DNA of 64,000 bases from Massilia sp. Root351 (GCF_001425045.1 NZ_LMDJ01000034.1:290977-354976); one strand, 5' to 3'; shown: positions 36,817 to 44,794, counted from the first letter of the stretch. Translations and numbers: made by a program. Notes: generated by a model from the sequence alone, not told the origin.

Positions 36817-38172
36817 TCATTTCCCGGCGTAATATTCGGGCAGTACCAGGGTGACCTCCAGGCCGCCGTCCGGGTGGTTGGCCAGCGCGATGCTGGCGCC
36901 GTGCTGTTCGGCGATGTTGCGCGCGATGGTCAGGCCCAGGCCGGTGCCGCCGGATTCGCGCGAGCGCGACGTCTCGATGCGGTAGAACGGCTCGAACACC
37001 TGCGCCAGCTGGTCGGCGGCAATGCCGGGGCCGGCGTCGCGGATGCGGATGCGGGCCGCGCCCACCATGCGCTCCACCGTCACGCTGGCGCTCTGGCCGT
37101 ACTTGACGGCGTTGTCCAGCAGGTTCACCAGGCAGCGCCGGATCGCCAGCGGACGGCCCATCAGCGCCATGGCGGCGCGGCCCTTGAGGGCCACGTCCTG
37201 GCCGGCGTCGGCCGCGTCGGCGCACACGCTGTCGAGCAGCGAGTCCAGGTCCAGCGCCTGCATGTTTTCGGTGCTGTCCATGCTGCGCGCCAGGTCCAGG
37301 CCTTCCTTCACCATCTGCTGCGTGGCCGACAGGTCGCCCAGCAGCTTTTGCTGCAAGTCGCCGTCGGCCACTTTTTCCAGCCGCAGCCGCATGCGGGTCA
37401 GCGGGGTCTGCAAGTCGTGCGTGATGGCGGCCAGCATTTGCGTGCGCTGGAAGATGTGCTGGCGGATGCGCGCCTGCATGGCGTTGAAGGCGGCGCTGGC
37501 CTGGCGGATCTCGCTGGCGCCGCGCAGTTCCAGCGGCGCGTGGTTGATGTCGTTGCCCAGGTCCTTGGCGGCCTGGGCCAGCTGCTTGAGCGGGCGCACC
37601 GCCATGCGCGTGACCAGGTAGGCCAGGCCGACTATGCTGAACAGGAAAGGCAGCAGGCTGAGCAGCTCATTCTGGCCGGTCGGGGGCGGCGAGCGCGGCG
37701 GCAGGATGGTCAGGCGCAGCACCTGGCCGTCCGGCATGCCCACATTGATCGCCTCGCAGGTGCCGCGCCATTGGGCCGGGCCGAAGATGGAGTTGATCTC
37801 GCGCGGCGCGTCGCAGGCGGCGGGCCGCTCGGCCAGCGGCGCCAGCACGTAGTCCTGCCCCAGGCGCTCGCCCAGGTGGCGGGAAAAATCGGATTGCGGG
37901 TGGGCGGTGTTGATGGCGTCGCTGGTCGCTTCCAGCCGCAGGCCGCCCTGGCTGGTGATCTTCAGGTAGGTGGCGCGCCCTTCCGGCTTGACCACGCCGA
38001 CCGTGGAGAGCAGTTCCACCGCGCGGTCCAGCGCGTAGGAGTCGCGGTAGCGCTCCAGCGTGCGCTGGCGTTCGTTGACGGCCAGGTATTGCGTCAGCGT
38101 GGCCGAGGCCACGATGCCGAGCAGCAGCACCAGGAACACGCGGCCCGTCATCGAACTGAGGAACGCTTTCAC
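36817..38172 (-). CDS. sensor histidine kinase of the RND operon
   Basis: 451-aa EnvZ/BaeS-type kinase starting at GTG (38172), which overlaps the response-regulator stop as GTGA. TM1 near residues 10-30 (VFLVLLLGIVASATLTQYLA), a periplasmic sensor loop with two cysteines (PAACDAPRE and WRGTCEAIN), TM2 near 168-188, a HAMP domain (VTRMAVRPLKQLAQAAKDLG), the H-box AAITHDLQTPLTRMRLRLEK, N-box NLLDNAVKYG and G-boxes DAGPGIA and GGTGLGLTIAR. It probably senses envelope damage or a drug; the ligand is unknown. Confidence 0.93.
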   Translation of the reverse strand: MKAFLSSMTGRVFLVLLLGIVASATLTQYLAVNERQRTLERYRDSYALDRAVELLSTVGVVKPEGRATYLKITSQGGLRLEATSDAINTAHPQSDFSRHLGERLGQDYVLAPLAERPAACDAPREINSIFGPAQWRGTCEAINVGMPDGQVLRLTILPPRSPPPTGQNELLSLLPFLFSIVGLAYLVTRMAVRPLKQLAQAAKDLGNDINHAPLELRGASEIRQASAAFNAMQARIRQHIFQRTQMLAAITHDLQTPLTRMRLRLEKVADGDLQQKLLGDLSATQQMVKEGLDLARSMDSTENMQALDLDSLLDSVCADAADAGQDVALKGRAAMALMGRPLAIRRCLVNLLDNAVKYGQSASVTVERMVGAARIRIRDAGPGIAADQLAQVFEPFYRIETSRSRESGGTGLGLTIARNIAEQHGASIALANHPDGGLEVTLVLPEYYAGK

Positions 38173-38897
38173 GTGCCCGGCTCCACGCTGACGGCGCCGG
38201 CCAGCACATAGCCGCCGTTGCGCACGGTCTTGATGATTTGCGGCACCCGCGCGTCCTCGCCCAGCTTCTGGCGCAGGCGGCTGATCTGGATGTCGATCGA
38301 TCGGTCGAAGGGGTCGGCGTCGCGGCCCTGGGTCAGGTTCAGCAGCTGGTCGCGGTTGAGCACCCGGTTCGGGTGTTCCAGGAACACCTTGAGCAGGCGG
38401 AACTCGGCGCCCGACAGCATGATGACGATGCCGTCCGGATTCACCAGGTGGCGCGCGGTCAGGTCCAGGGTCCAGTTGGAAAAGCGCATCTGCTGCACCT
38501 TGTCGGAACCGGCATTGGACGGCATGGCGTGGCTGCGGCGCAGCACGCTGCGTATGCGGGCCAGCAATTCGCGCGGCTCGAACGGTTTCGGCAGGTAGTC
38601 GTCGGCGCCCATTTCCAGGCCCAGGATGCGGTCCAGCGGCTCGTTGCGGGCGGTCAGCATGATGACCGGCAGCGACGACGTGGCGCGCAGCTTGCGGCAC
38701 AGGCTCAGGCCGTCGTCGCCGGGCAGGTTCAGGTCCAGCACGATCAGGTCCGGGCGCGCCTCGTCGAGCTGTTTCCACATGGCGCCGCCGTCCGCCGCGC
38801 ACTGCGCGCGGTAGCCATTGGCCTCCAGGTAGTCGGCCAGCAGGGAGCGGATATCGCGGTCGTCGTCGACGATCAGGATGGTAGAAGTTTGTTCCAT
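38169..38897 (-). CDS. OmpR-family response regulator of the RND operon
   Basis: 242 aa. The receiver domain has the acidic pair VDDDRD, phospho-Asp in IVLDLNLPGDDG (near 54), Thr in MLTARNEP and Lys in PKPFEPREL. The C-terminal winged helix includes LSGAEFRLLKVFLEHPNRVL and RSIDIQISRLRQKLG. First gene of the RR-HK-adaptor-permease operon and divergent from a Spy/CpxP-like gene, which parallels BaeR control of mdtABC and spy in E. coli. Orthology to BaeR itself is not established. Confidence 0.93.
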   Translation of the reverse strand: MEQTSTILIVDDDRDIRSLLADYLEANGYRAQCAADGGAMWKQLDEARPDLIVLDLNLPGDDGLSLCRKLRATSSLPVIMLTARNEPLDRILGLEMGADDYLPKPFEPRELLARIRSVLRRSHAMPSNAGSDKVQQMRFSNWTLDLTARHLVNPDGIVIMLSGAEFRLLKVFLEHPNRVLNRDQLLNLTQGRDADPFDRSIDIQISRLRQKLGEDARVPQIIKTVRNGGYVLAGAVSVEPGT

Positions 38898-38940
38898 GCC
38901 TCAATTATCCTCAGTTCGGAGGGGGAAGGCCAATAAGGGT

Positions 38941-38997
38941 TTGTATCGGCTTGTATATCTGCAAGCGCTGCAGTCCCGGCGAAACAGTTTGATACAA
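38941..38997. promoter_or_regulatory. candidate response-regulator operator (TTGTAT repeats)
   Basis: TTGTAT occurs at 38941-38946 and again at 38951-38956, exactly one helical turn apart, and inverted as ATACAA at 38992-38997. Tandem half-sites with a 10-11 bp period are typical of OmpR-family regulators. The cluster lies between the divergent regulator operon and the Spy-like gene, so one regulator could control both. Inference from spacing and position. Confidence 0.5.
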
Positions 38998-39050
38998 AAG
39001 CGGCGGCTGGGGCAATGCAGCGGCAACACCGCGCTGCCAAGATGGCCTCC

Positions 39051-39065
39051 ATGTGCAGTGCACAT
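39051..39065. promoter_or_regulatory. small palindrome upstream of the Spy-like gene
   Basis: ATGTGC-AGT-GCACAT, a 6-bp-arm inverted repeat 39 nt before the start codon. It could be an operator or a leader hairpin; nothing more can be said. Confidence 0.3.
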
Positions 39066-39103
39066 CGAGTGTAGCCACCGAACCCAACCTCAAAGGACTT
39101 ACC

Positions 39104-39616
39104 ATGAACACGATACGCAAATCCCTGATCATCGGCATGGCCGTGCTCAGCCTGGGCGCGGTGGGCGGCAGCGCCTTCGCCGCCGACACCCCGGCCCCGG
39201 GCCGCCACGGCCAGGCCCTGACCCAGGAGCAGCGCGCCGCCAGGGCCGCCGAGCGCCAGGCCACATTCAAGGAAATGATGGCCAGGCACCAGGCCGCGCT
39301 GCACGACAAGCTGAAGCTGACGGCGGCGCAGGAACCGGCCTGGAACGCCTTCGTCGCCGCCAGCGCGCCCAAGCTGCCGGCGGCCCGCGCCGACCGCGCC
39401 GCGCTGGCCCAGCTGAGTGCGCCGGAGCGCGCCGAGCGGCGCCTGGAGATGCACAAGCAGATGATCGCCCAGCATGAAACCCGCCTGGCCGCGCTGAAGA
39501 CCTTCTACGCCCAGCTGACGCCCGAGCAGCAGAAGACCTTCGACCAAGCCACCCAGCGCCACCACCGACGCGGCCACCGCCCTGGCGGCGGCCACGGCGC
39601 CATGCACCATAGCTGA
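39104..39616 (+). CDS. Spy/CpxP-family periplasmic protein
   Basis: 170 aa from the ATG at 39104 (AAAGGA upstream). Sec signal MNTIRKSLIIGMAVLSLGAVGGSAFA, then an all-helical, Arg/Ala/Gln/His-rich body with the family LTxxQ motifs, LTQEQRAARAA and LTPEQQKTFDQ (C-terminal). The tail is His/Gly-rich. Spy and CpxP are cradle-shaped periplasmic chaperones or stress-feedback proteins induced by envelope stress. Divergence from the two-component/RND operon supports a stress role; which subtype it is remains open. Confidence 0.85.
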   Translation: MNTIRKSLIIGMAVLSLGAVGGSAFAADTPAPGRHGQALTQEQRAARAAERQATFKEMMARHQAALHDKLKLTAAQEPAWNAFVAASAPKLPAARADRAALAQLSAPERAERRLEMHKQMIAQHETRLAALKTFYAQLTPEQQKTFDQATQRHHRRGHRPGGGHGAMHHS

Positions 39617-39634
39617 TCGGGCTTGCATCAAGCA

Positions 39635-39658
39635 CAAGGGGCGCCACGGCGCCCCTTG
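39635..39658. terminator. bidirectional hairpin between the Spy-like gene and dsbD
   Basis: CAAGGGGCGCC and GGCGCCCCTTG are perfect 11-nt inverted repeats, 2 nt apart, between convergent genes. T-tracts are weak (GGTTTATT on the plus strand). Confidence 0.65.
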
Positions 39659-39660
39659 GT

Positions 39661-41448
39661 TTATTGCAGCTTGTCCAGCGATTTCAGGAAGGTTTCCGCA
39701 TTCTGGAAGCCGACCACGCGGGAGTCCGGGATTTCCTGGCCTTGCGGGTTGAACAAGATGATGCCGGGCGGGCCGAACAGCTTGAAGCGCTTCAGCATGG
39801 CCTTGTCGTCCTCGTCGTTGGCGGTCACGTCCACCTGCAGCAGCACGGTGTTGGCCAATTTGGCCTTGACGGCCGGGTCGACGAAGGTGAGCTTTTCCAT
39901 TTCCTTGCAGGACACGCACCAGTCGGCGTAGAAGTCCAGCATGGCGGTCTTGCCGCCGGTTTGCGCCAGCGCGGCGTCCAGCTGGGCCACGGTCTTGACG
40001 CGCTGGAAGTGCACCGGCTGCTCGCCGCCACGCCCCAGGTGGGCCAGCGGCGCCAGCACGTCCCGCCCGCCGGTGGCTGCGCCGACCAGTTGCACCGCCC
40101 CCAGCAGGATGAACACCACGGCCGCCGCCTTGCCCAGCCAGCCCGTGCCGGCCCGGCCCCGGCTACCGGCCGTCAGCAGGTAGACGCCGTAGCCTATGCC
40201 CAGCAGCGCGAAGCCCAGCATGGCCACCCAGGCCGGCAGCACCGGCGACACCAGCCACAGCGCCATGGCCAGCAGCAGCACGCCGAAGAATTTCTTCACA
40301 TTGTCCATCCAGCCGCCGGCGCGCGGCAGCAGCGTGCCGGCCGAGACGCCCACCAGCACCAGCGGCACGCTCATGCCCACCGCCATGGCGAACAGCGCGC
40401 CGCCGCCGATGACCACGTCGCGCGTCTGGCTGATGTAGACCAGCGCGCCGGCCAGCGGCGCGGCCACGCAGGGGCCGACGATGAGGGCGGAAATGGCGCC
40501 CATGGCGAACACGCCGGCCAGCTTGCCGGACGACTGGCGGCTGGACACCGTGCTCAGCCGGCTTTGCAGCCCGGCCGGCACTTGCAGTTCGTACAGGCCG
40601 AACATGGACAGCGACAGCGCCACCATCAGCAGGCCGAAGGCGCCCAGCACCCAGGGGTTCTGCAGCGCGGCGGCCAGGCCTTCGCCGATCAGCCCGGCCG
40701 CCACGCCCAGCGCGGTGTAGACGATGGCCATGCCCAGCGCATAGGTGAGCGACAGCAGCAGGCCGCGCCCGCGGCTGCTGCGCGCACCTTCGCCGACGAT
40801 GATCGAGGACAGGATGGGCACCATGGGCAGCACGCAGGGGGTGAACGCCAGGCCCAGGCCCAGCAGCGCGAACAGCGGCAGGATCACCAGCAGGCGGCCG
40901 CCCTGCAGCGCCGCTTCGATCTTGCCCAGTTCGCTGACCCCGCCGGCGCCGGCCGCGTCCACGCCGGCCAAGGCGGCGCCCGGCCCTGCGGCGCCAGGCA
41001 GCGACATGGCCGCGCCGCTGCCGCCGGCGCCCACCAGCTTGACCTGGGCCTCCTGCGGCGAGTAGCACAAGCCCTTGTCCGAGCAGCCCTGCGAGGTGGC
41101 CAGCAAGGTGAACGGGCCGGCGGTGTCGACCGGGATGGTGATGGTGACCTGCTTGCGGTAGGTTTCCACGTCCTTGTTGAAGGTTTCGTCGAACTTGACC
41201 TTGCCGGGCGGAATGTCCGGCGCGCCCAGCGTGGCGCCCTGCGCCTTGAACATGAAGCGCTCGCGGTACATATAGTAGCCGTCGGCGATGTCATAGGTGA
41301 CGCTGGCGGTTTTCTCGTCCAGCATGCGGGCGGAGAACTTGAAGGCGACAGCCGGATCGAGGAAGTCTTCCTCGGCGCGGGCCGGCGCGGCAAACAGCAG
41401 GACCGTCAACGCCAGCAGGCGGACGAGGAAGTGGGCAAAGCGGGACAT
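39661..41448 (-). CDS. dsbD: thiol:disulfide interchange protein DsbD
   Basis: 595 aa from MSRFAHFLVRLLALTVLLFA at 41448; the longer frame adds an unsupported 21 residues before the signal peptide. N-terminal periplasmic alpha domain with Cys in TSQGCSDKGLCYSPQEA; the central eight-helix domain carries Cys in TPCVLPMVPILS and VGPCVAAPLAG; the C-terminal thioredoxin-like domain has DWCVSCKEMEK. It carries electrons from thioredoxin to periplasmic thiols, and so may keep apocytochrome Cys reduced for the ccsA/resB system, since no CcdA or ResA gene is visible here (inference). Confidence 0.95.
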   Translation of the reverse strand: MSRFAHFLVRLLALTVLLFAAPARAEEDFLDPAVAFKFSARMLDEKTASVTYDIADGYYMYRERFMFKAQGATLGAPDIPPGKVKFDETFNKDVETYRKQVTITIPVDTAGPFTLLATSQGCSDKGLCYSPQEAQVKLVGAGGSGAAMSLPGAAGPGAALAGVDAAGAGGVSELGKIEAALQGGRLLVILPLFALLGLGLAFTPCVLPMVPILSSIIVGEGARSSRGRGLLLSLTYALGMAIVYTALGVAAGLIGEGLAAALQNPWVLGAFGLLMVALSLSMFGLYELQVPAGLQSRLSTVSSRQSSGKLAGVFAMGAISALIVGPCVAAPLAGALVYISQTRDVVIGGGALFAMAVGMSVPLVLVGVSAGTLLPRAGGWMDNVKKFFGVLLLAMALWLVSPVLPAWVAMLGFALLGIGYGVYLLTAGSRGRAGTGWLGKAAAVVFILLGAVQLVGAATGGRDVLAPLAHLGRGGEQPVHFQRVKTVAQLDAALAQTGGKTAMLDFYADWCVSCKEMEKLTFVDPAVKAKLANTVLLQVDVTANDEDDKAMLKRFKLFGPPGIILFNPQGQEIPDSRVVGFQNAETFLKSLDKLQ

Positions 41449-41511
41449 GACTGCCTTCGAGAACTGAAACCCGCCTATGGTACACCTGGCCGCGCTTTCC
41501 CGCCCGGCCAT

Positions 41512-41541
41512 AAAAAAAGCCAGGCAGCGCCTGGCTTTTTT
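41512..41541. terminator. terminator at the end of the alpha operon
   Basis: GCCAGGC / GCCTGGC stem with a 3-nt loop, flanked by A7 and T6. It works on both strands, ending rplQ on the minus strand. Confidence 0.93.
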
Positions 41542-41557
41542 CCTGACTCAGCGTGAT

Positions 41558-41953
41558 TTACGCTTCGTCGGCAACTTCAACAGCTTCGGTGATCTCTGGA
41601 CGGTCCAGCAGTTCAACGTAAGCCATCGGCGCGTTGTCGCCCACGCGGAAACCCATTTTCAGGATGCGCAGGTAACCGCCGTTGCGGTTGGCGTAGCGTG
41701 GGCCCAGTTCGGCGAACAGCTTCAGAACCATTTCGCGGTCGCGCAGGCGAGCGAAAGCCAGGCGCTTGTTGGCCAGGGTGTCGGTCTTGCCCAGGGTCAG
41801 GATCGGCTCGATCACGCGGCGCAGTTCCTTAGCTTTAGGAACGGTGGTTTTGATGGCTTCATGACGCAGCAGGGAAACGGTCATGTTGCGCAGCATAGCC
41901 AGGCGGTGGGACGAGGTACGGTTCAGCTTACGGAGGCCGTGACGGTGACGCAT
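41558..41953 (-). CDS. rplQ: 50S ribosomal protein L17
   Basis: 131 aa. Starts MRHRHGLRKLNRTSSHRLAM, the canonical L17 N-terminus, with the HEAIKTTVPKAKELRRVIEP core. GAAAGGAAG lies just before its ATG. Last gene of the alpha operon. Its upstream flank (from about 41985) is the anomalous sequence described for rpoA, but the gene itself looks intact. Confidence 0.97.
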   Translation of the reverse strand: MRHRHGLRKLNRTSSHRLAMLRNMTVSLLRHEAIKTTVPKAKELRRVIEPILTLGKTDTLANKRLAFARLRDREMVLKLFAELGPRYANRNGGYLRILKMGFRVGDNAPMAYVELLDRPEITEAVEVADEA

Positions 41954-41974
41954 GGTACTTCCTTTCGATGATGT

Positions 41975-43039
41975 TTAATGCCAGGTTCTTCGATCGCCAG
42001 GGGGACAGCTATCGCTGCCCGCCAGGGCGCGGACCGGTTCATAAGGGTTAAACGCGCGCGGCAACAAGGGCTTCCCCAACCTGACCGACAAGGACTGGCT
42101 GTACGGCGGCGCGCCGGACGTCATCAAGACCACCATCATGAACTCGTTCAAGGACTTGCGGCCCAGGTTCGGCGTCTTCAGCAGTTCGTTTTCCGAACGC
42201 TGGATCAGGTCGCCGATGTAGTAGATGTTTTCCGCTTTCAGGCAGTTGGCCGAACGTACGGTCAGCTCCAGGTCGTCCACCGGACGCAGCAGGATAGGAT
42301 CGACCAGCGGAGCACGCGATGGCGCTTCGGCGGCCGCTTCCGTGCCTTCCAGGGCGGCGAATACATTCAACTGGTCCACCAGCACGCGGGCCGACTGGCG
42401 GATCGCTTCTTCCGGCGTGATCACGCCGTTGGTTTCGATGTTGATGATCAGCTTGTCCAGGTCGGTACGCTGTTCCACACGGGCCGATTCCACGGCGTAA
42501 GACACGCGGCGCACTGGCGAGAACGACGCGTCCAGGATGATGCGGCCGATGGTCTTGTTGGTGTCTTCGGACAGGCGGCGGACGTTGCCCGGCACATAGC
42601 CGCGGCCTTTTTCCACTTTGATCTGCATGTCCAGCTTGCCGCCTGCGGTCAGGTGGGCAATCACGTGGTCCGGATTGATCAGCTCGACGTCGTGCGGCAG
42701 GTCGATGTCCGATGCCAGGACGGCGCCTTCGCCTTCCTTCTTCAGGGTCAGGGTGACGGAGTCACGGTTGTGGACTTTGAAGACCACGCCCTTCAGGTTC
42801 AGCAACAGGTCAACCACGTCTTCCTGGACGCCGTCCAGCGACGAGTACTCGTGCACCACGCCGGCAATCGTCACTTCGGTCGGCGCGTAGCCGATCATGG
42901 ACGACAGCAGCACGCGGCGCAGCGCATTGCCCAGGGTGTGGCCATAGCCACGCTCGAACGGCTCCATCACGACTTTAGCGTGACCGGCGCCCAGGGCTTC
43001 GACGTCGATGATACGTGGTTTCAACAAACTGTTTTGCAT
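41975..43039 (-). CDS. rpoA: RNA polymerase subunit alpha with a replaced C-terminal tail
   Basis: The frame gives 354 aa; intact betaproteobacterial RpoA is about 325. Residues 1 to 299 are normal: MQNSLLKPRIIDVEALGAGH, the dimerisation N-domain, the linker, and the alpha-CTD DNA-contact segments VRSANCLKAENIYYIGDL and TPNLGRKSLNE. After residue 299 the expected end (IKEVLASRGL...GMKLENWPPA) is missing, and 55 unrelated residues run to a stop at 41975. The join is near base 42143. The loss truncates the last helix of the alpha-CTD. As rpoA is essential, an assembly or gap-filling error is the most likely reason; a real recombination cannot be excluded. Confidence 0.9.
   Translation of the reverse strand: MQNSLLKPRIIDVEALGAGHAKVVMEPFERGYGHTLGNALRRVLLSSMIGYAPTEVTIAGVVHEYSSLDGVQEDVVDLLLNLKGVVFKVHNRDSVTLTLKKEGEGAVLASDIDLPHDVELINPDHVIAHLTAGGKLDMQIKVEKGRGYVPGNVRRLSEDTNKTIGRIILDASFSPVRRVSYAVESARVEQRTDLDKLIINIETNGVITPEEAIRQSARVLVDQLNVFAALEGTEAAAEAPSRAPLVDPILLRPVDDLELTVRSANCLKAENIYYIGDLIQRSENELLKTPNLGRKSLNEFMMVVLMTSGAPPYSQSLSVRLGKPLLPRAFNPYEPVRALAGSDSCPPGDRRTWH
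41985..42143. other. sequence foreign to the rpoA-rplQ junction
   Basis: The right edge (about 42143) is where RpoA homology stops. The left edge is uncertain, since the rplQ leader near 41954-41985 looks native. The left half (to about 42059) has no recognisable coding on either strand; the right half is the CcoP-like fragment. Confidence 0.6.
42060..42143 (+). pseudogene. 28-codon fragment of cbb3-type cytochrome c oxidase subunit CcoP
   Basis: Read on the plus strand, opposite to rpoA, these bases encode a peptide containing PNLTDKDWLYGGAPDVIK and then TTIMN. This is the conserved region after a CxxCH in CcoP/FixP, where the family normally continues with a Gly-Arg. Homology begins abruptly at GNKGF and ends at the join with rpoA. 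A stop lies 15 nt upstream in frame, and there is no start, so it is a fragment. Codon choice is that of a high-GC host. Confidence 0.75.
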
Positions 43040-43097
43040 GAAATGTCCTTTTCAATACCCTCGGCTCATTACACCGATAAGGCTGATGGCATTAGTG

Positions 43098-43127
43098 AAA
43101 AAGCCCACTGGGCGAAACCCAGTGGGC
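43098..43127 (-). terminator. intrinsic terminator between rpsD and rpoA
   Basis: GCCCACTGGG / CCCAGTGGGC, a perfect 10-bp stem with a 5-nt loop, followed by TTTTT on the minus strand (43102-43098). Such a strong terminator inside the alpha operon implies partial readthrough or a separate rpoA promoter in the 58 nt before its start. Confidence 0.88.
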
Positions 43128-43145
43128 GGAGGCTACTTACTGCGA

Positions 43146-43769
43146 TTAACGCGAGTACAGTTCGACGATCAGCGATTCGTTGACGTCGTGAGCGATTTCG
43201 TTACGCTCTGGCAGCGATTTCAGCGTGCCTTCCATTTTCTTGGAGTCAACCGACACCCAGGCTGGCATGCCGACTTGTTCCGCCAGCGACAGCGCTTCAA
43301 CGATACGCACTTGCTTCTTGGCTTTTTCGCGCACGGCGATCACGTCACCGGTTTTCACGGCGTAGGAAGCGATGTTGACCACTTGGCCGTTCACGGTGAA
43401 GGCTTTGTGCGATACCAGCTGGCGCGCTTCAGCGCGGGTCGAGCCGAAGCCCATGCGGTAAGCCACGTTGTCCAGGCGGGTTTCCAGCAGGGACAGCAGG
43501 GTTTCGCCGGTGTTGCCCTTGCGGCGGTCGGCTTCGGCGAAGTAGCGGCGGAACTGGCGTTCCAGGATGCCGTACATGCGTTTTACTTTTTGCTTTTCGC
43601 GCAGCTGGTTGCCGAAGTCCGAGGTGCGGGCGCCCGATTTCACGCCGTGCTGGCCTGGCTTGACGTCCAGTTTGCATTTCGAATCCAGGGAGCGGCGGGC
43701 GCTCTTCAGGAACAGGTCGGTGCCTTCACGGCGGGACAGCTTTGCTTTTGGTCCGATATAACGTGCCAC
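43146..43769 (-). CDS. rpsD: 30S ribosomal protein S4
   Basis: 207 aa, primary 16S rRNA binder and, in E. coli, translational repressor of the alpha operon. Starts MARYIGPKAKLSRREGTDLF. The S4 RNA-binding domain includes LDNVAYRMGFGSTRAEARQL and HKAFTVNGQVVNIASY. Separated from rpsK by 239 nt holding a promoter-like element and a terminator. Confidence 0.97.
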   Translation of the reverse strand: MARYIGPKAKLSRREGTDLFLKSARRSLDSKCKLDVKPGQHGVKSGARTSDFGNQLREKQKVKRMYGILERQFRRYFAEADRRKGNTGETLLSLLETRLDNVAYRMGFGSTRAEARQLVSHKAFTVNGQVVNIASYAVKTGDVIAVREKAKKQVRIVEALSLAEQVGMPAWVSVDSKKMEGTLKSLPERNEIAHDVNESLIVELYSR

Positions 43770-43866
43770 GGTGTTTTCCTTTAAATATGACGCCCCAGCC
43801 GCGGCGCGACTATGCGTGCGGTTAGGCGCTAGTCCAGCTCACTTTCAGCTTGGACGGTGGCTGACA

Positions 43867-43899
43867 AAACGAAAAACCCGTCGAAATCCATCCGACAGG
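43867..43899 (-). terminator. terminator in the rpsK-rpsD gap
   Basis: On the minus strand CCTGTCG pairs with CGACGGG (one T-G wobble, 9-nt loop), followed by TTTTTCGTTTT. It lies downstream of rpsK and about 100 nt before rpsD. Confidence 0.7.
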
Positions 43900-43914
43900 C
43901 GAGAACAGCCGGAC

Positions 43915-43943
43915 AGTATAGCCGTTTCCGGCCCACTGTTCCA
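43915..43943 (-). promoter_or_regulatory. candidate promoter in the rpsK-rpsD gap
   Basis: TATACT (43920-43915) with a weak -35 TGGAAC 17 nt upstream (43943-43938). The start point would be only about 10 nt before the terminator hairpin at 43899, so the two together could act as an attenuator or make a very short RNA. The -10 alone is convincing. Confidence 0.35.
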
Positions 43944-44008
43944 GCGGTTTTTTGCTTCCAAGAGGACGACGCCGGCGGGAGCGGGTTGCCCCGCCGCCGG
44001 CAGCATCA

Positions 44009-44413
44009 TTAGATACGACGACGCTTAGGAGGACGGCAGCCGTTGTGCGGTACTGGGGTAACGTCCTGGATCTCGGTGATCTTGATGCCCAGGTTGTTCA
44101 GTGCGCGCACTGCGGATTCGCGGCCAGGGCCTGGGCCCTTGATGCGCACTTCCAGGTTCTTCACGCCGCACTCAACAGCCACTTTACCTGCGGCTTCAGC
44201 AGCAACCTGCGCTGCGAACGGGGTCGATTTACGCGAACCCTTGAAGCCAGCGCCACCGGAGGTCGCCCACGACAGAGCGTTGCCCTGACGGTCGGTGATG
44301 GTGATGATGGTGTTGTTGAAGGAAGCGTGAACGTGTGCGATGCCTTCTGCAACGTTCTTCTTGACCTTCTTGCGTACGCGAGCTGCTGCTGCGCTGCTTT
44401 GTTGCTTAGCCAT
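44009..44413 (-). CDS. rpsK: 30S ribosomal protein S11
   Basis: 134 aa. Starts MAKQQSSAAAARVRKKVKKN; the core GIAHVHASFNNTIITITDRQ and the C-terminal VTPVPHNGCRPPKRRRI are diagnostic. Part of the 30S platform near the mRNA exit. 15 nt after rpsM. Confidence 0.98.
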   Translation of the reverse strand: MAKQQSSAAAARVRKKVKKNVAEGIAHVHASFNNTIITITDRQGNALSWATSGGAGFKGSRKSTPFAAQVAAEAAGKVAVECGVKNLEVRIKGPGPGRESAVRALNNLGIKITEIQDVTPVPHNGCRPPKRRRI

Positions 44414-44428
44414 AATATTTTCCTAAGA

Positions 44429-44794
44429 TTATTTCTTCAGCGATTGAGCGGCTTTGCGCGGGCCCTTGCGGGTACGTGCATTGGTGCGGGTGCGCTGGCC
44501 GCGGACCGGCAGGCCCTTGCGGTGACGCATGCCGCGGTAGCAGCCCAGATCCATCAGACGCTTGATGTTCATCGACAGTTCGCGGCGCAGGTCGCCTTCA
44601 ACTACGAACTTGCCGATCTCATCACGCAGCTTTTCCAGCTCGCTGTCGTCCAGATCTTTGATCTTCTTGTTGGATGGAACACCCGTCGCCTGGCAGATGA
44701 ACTGCGAGCGTGGGCGGCCGATACCGTAGATGGCGGTCAGGCCGATAACGGTATGTTGGTGGTTTGGGATGTTAACCCCTGCAATACGTGCCAT
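44429..44794 (-). CDS. rpsM: 30S ribosomal protein S13
   Basis: 121 aa, 30S head protein contacting the large subunit and P-site tRNA. MARIAGVNIPNHQHTVIGLT start, TAIYGIGRPRSQFICQATGV motif and GLPVRGQRTRTNARTRKGP tail. Confidence 0.98.
   Translation of the reverse strand: MARIAGVNIPNHQHTVIGLTAIYGIGRPRSQFICQATGVPSNKKIKDLDDSELEKLRDEIGKFVVEGDLRRELSMNIKRLMDLGCYRGMRHRKGLPVRGQRTRTNARTRKGPRKAAQSLKK

Noticed and set aside
41978..43183. 401-codon plus-strand frame over rpoA
   Set aside because: Reads through rpoA antisense and is out of frame with the CcoP fragment, so it is not a ccoP gene.
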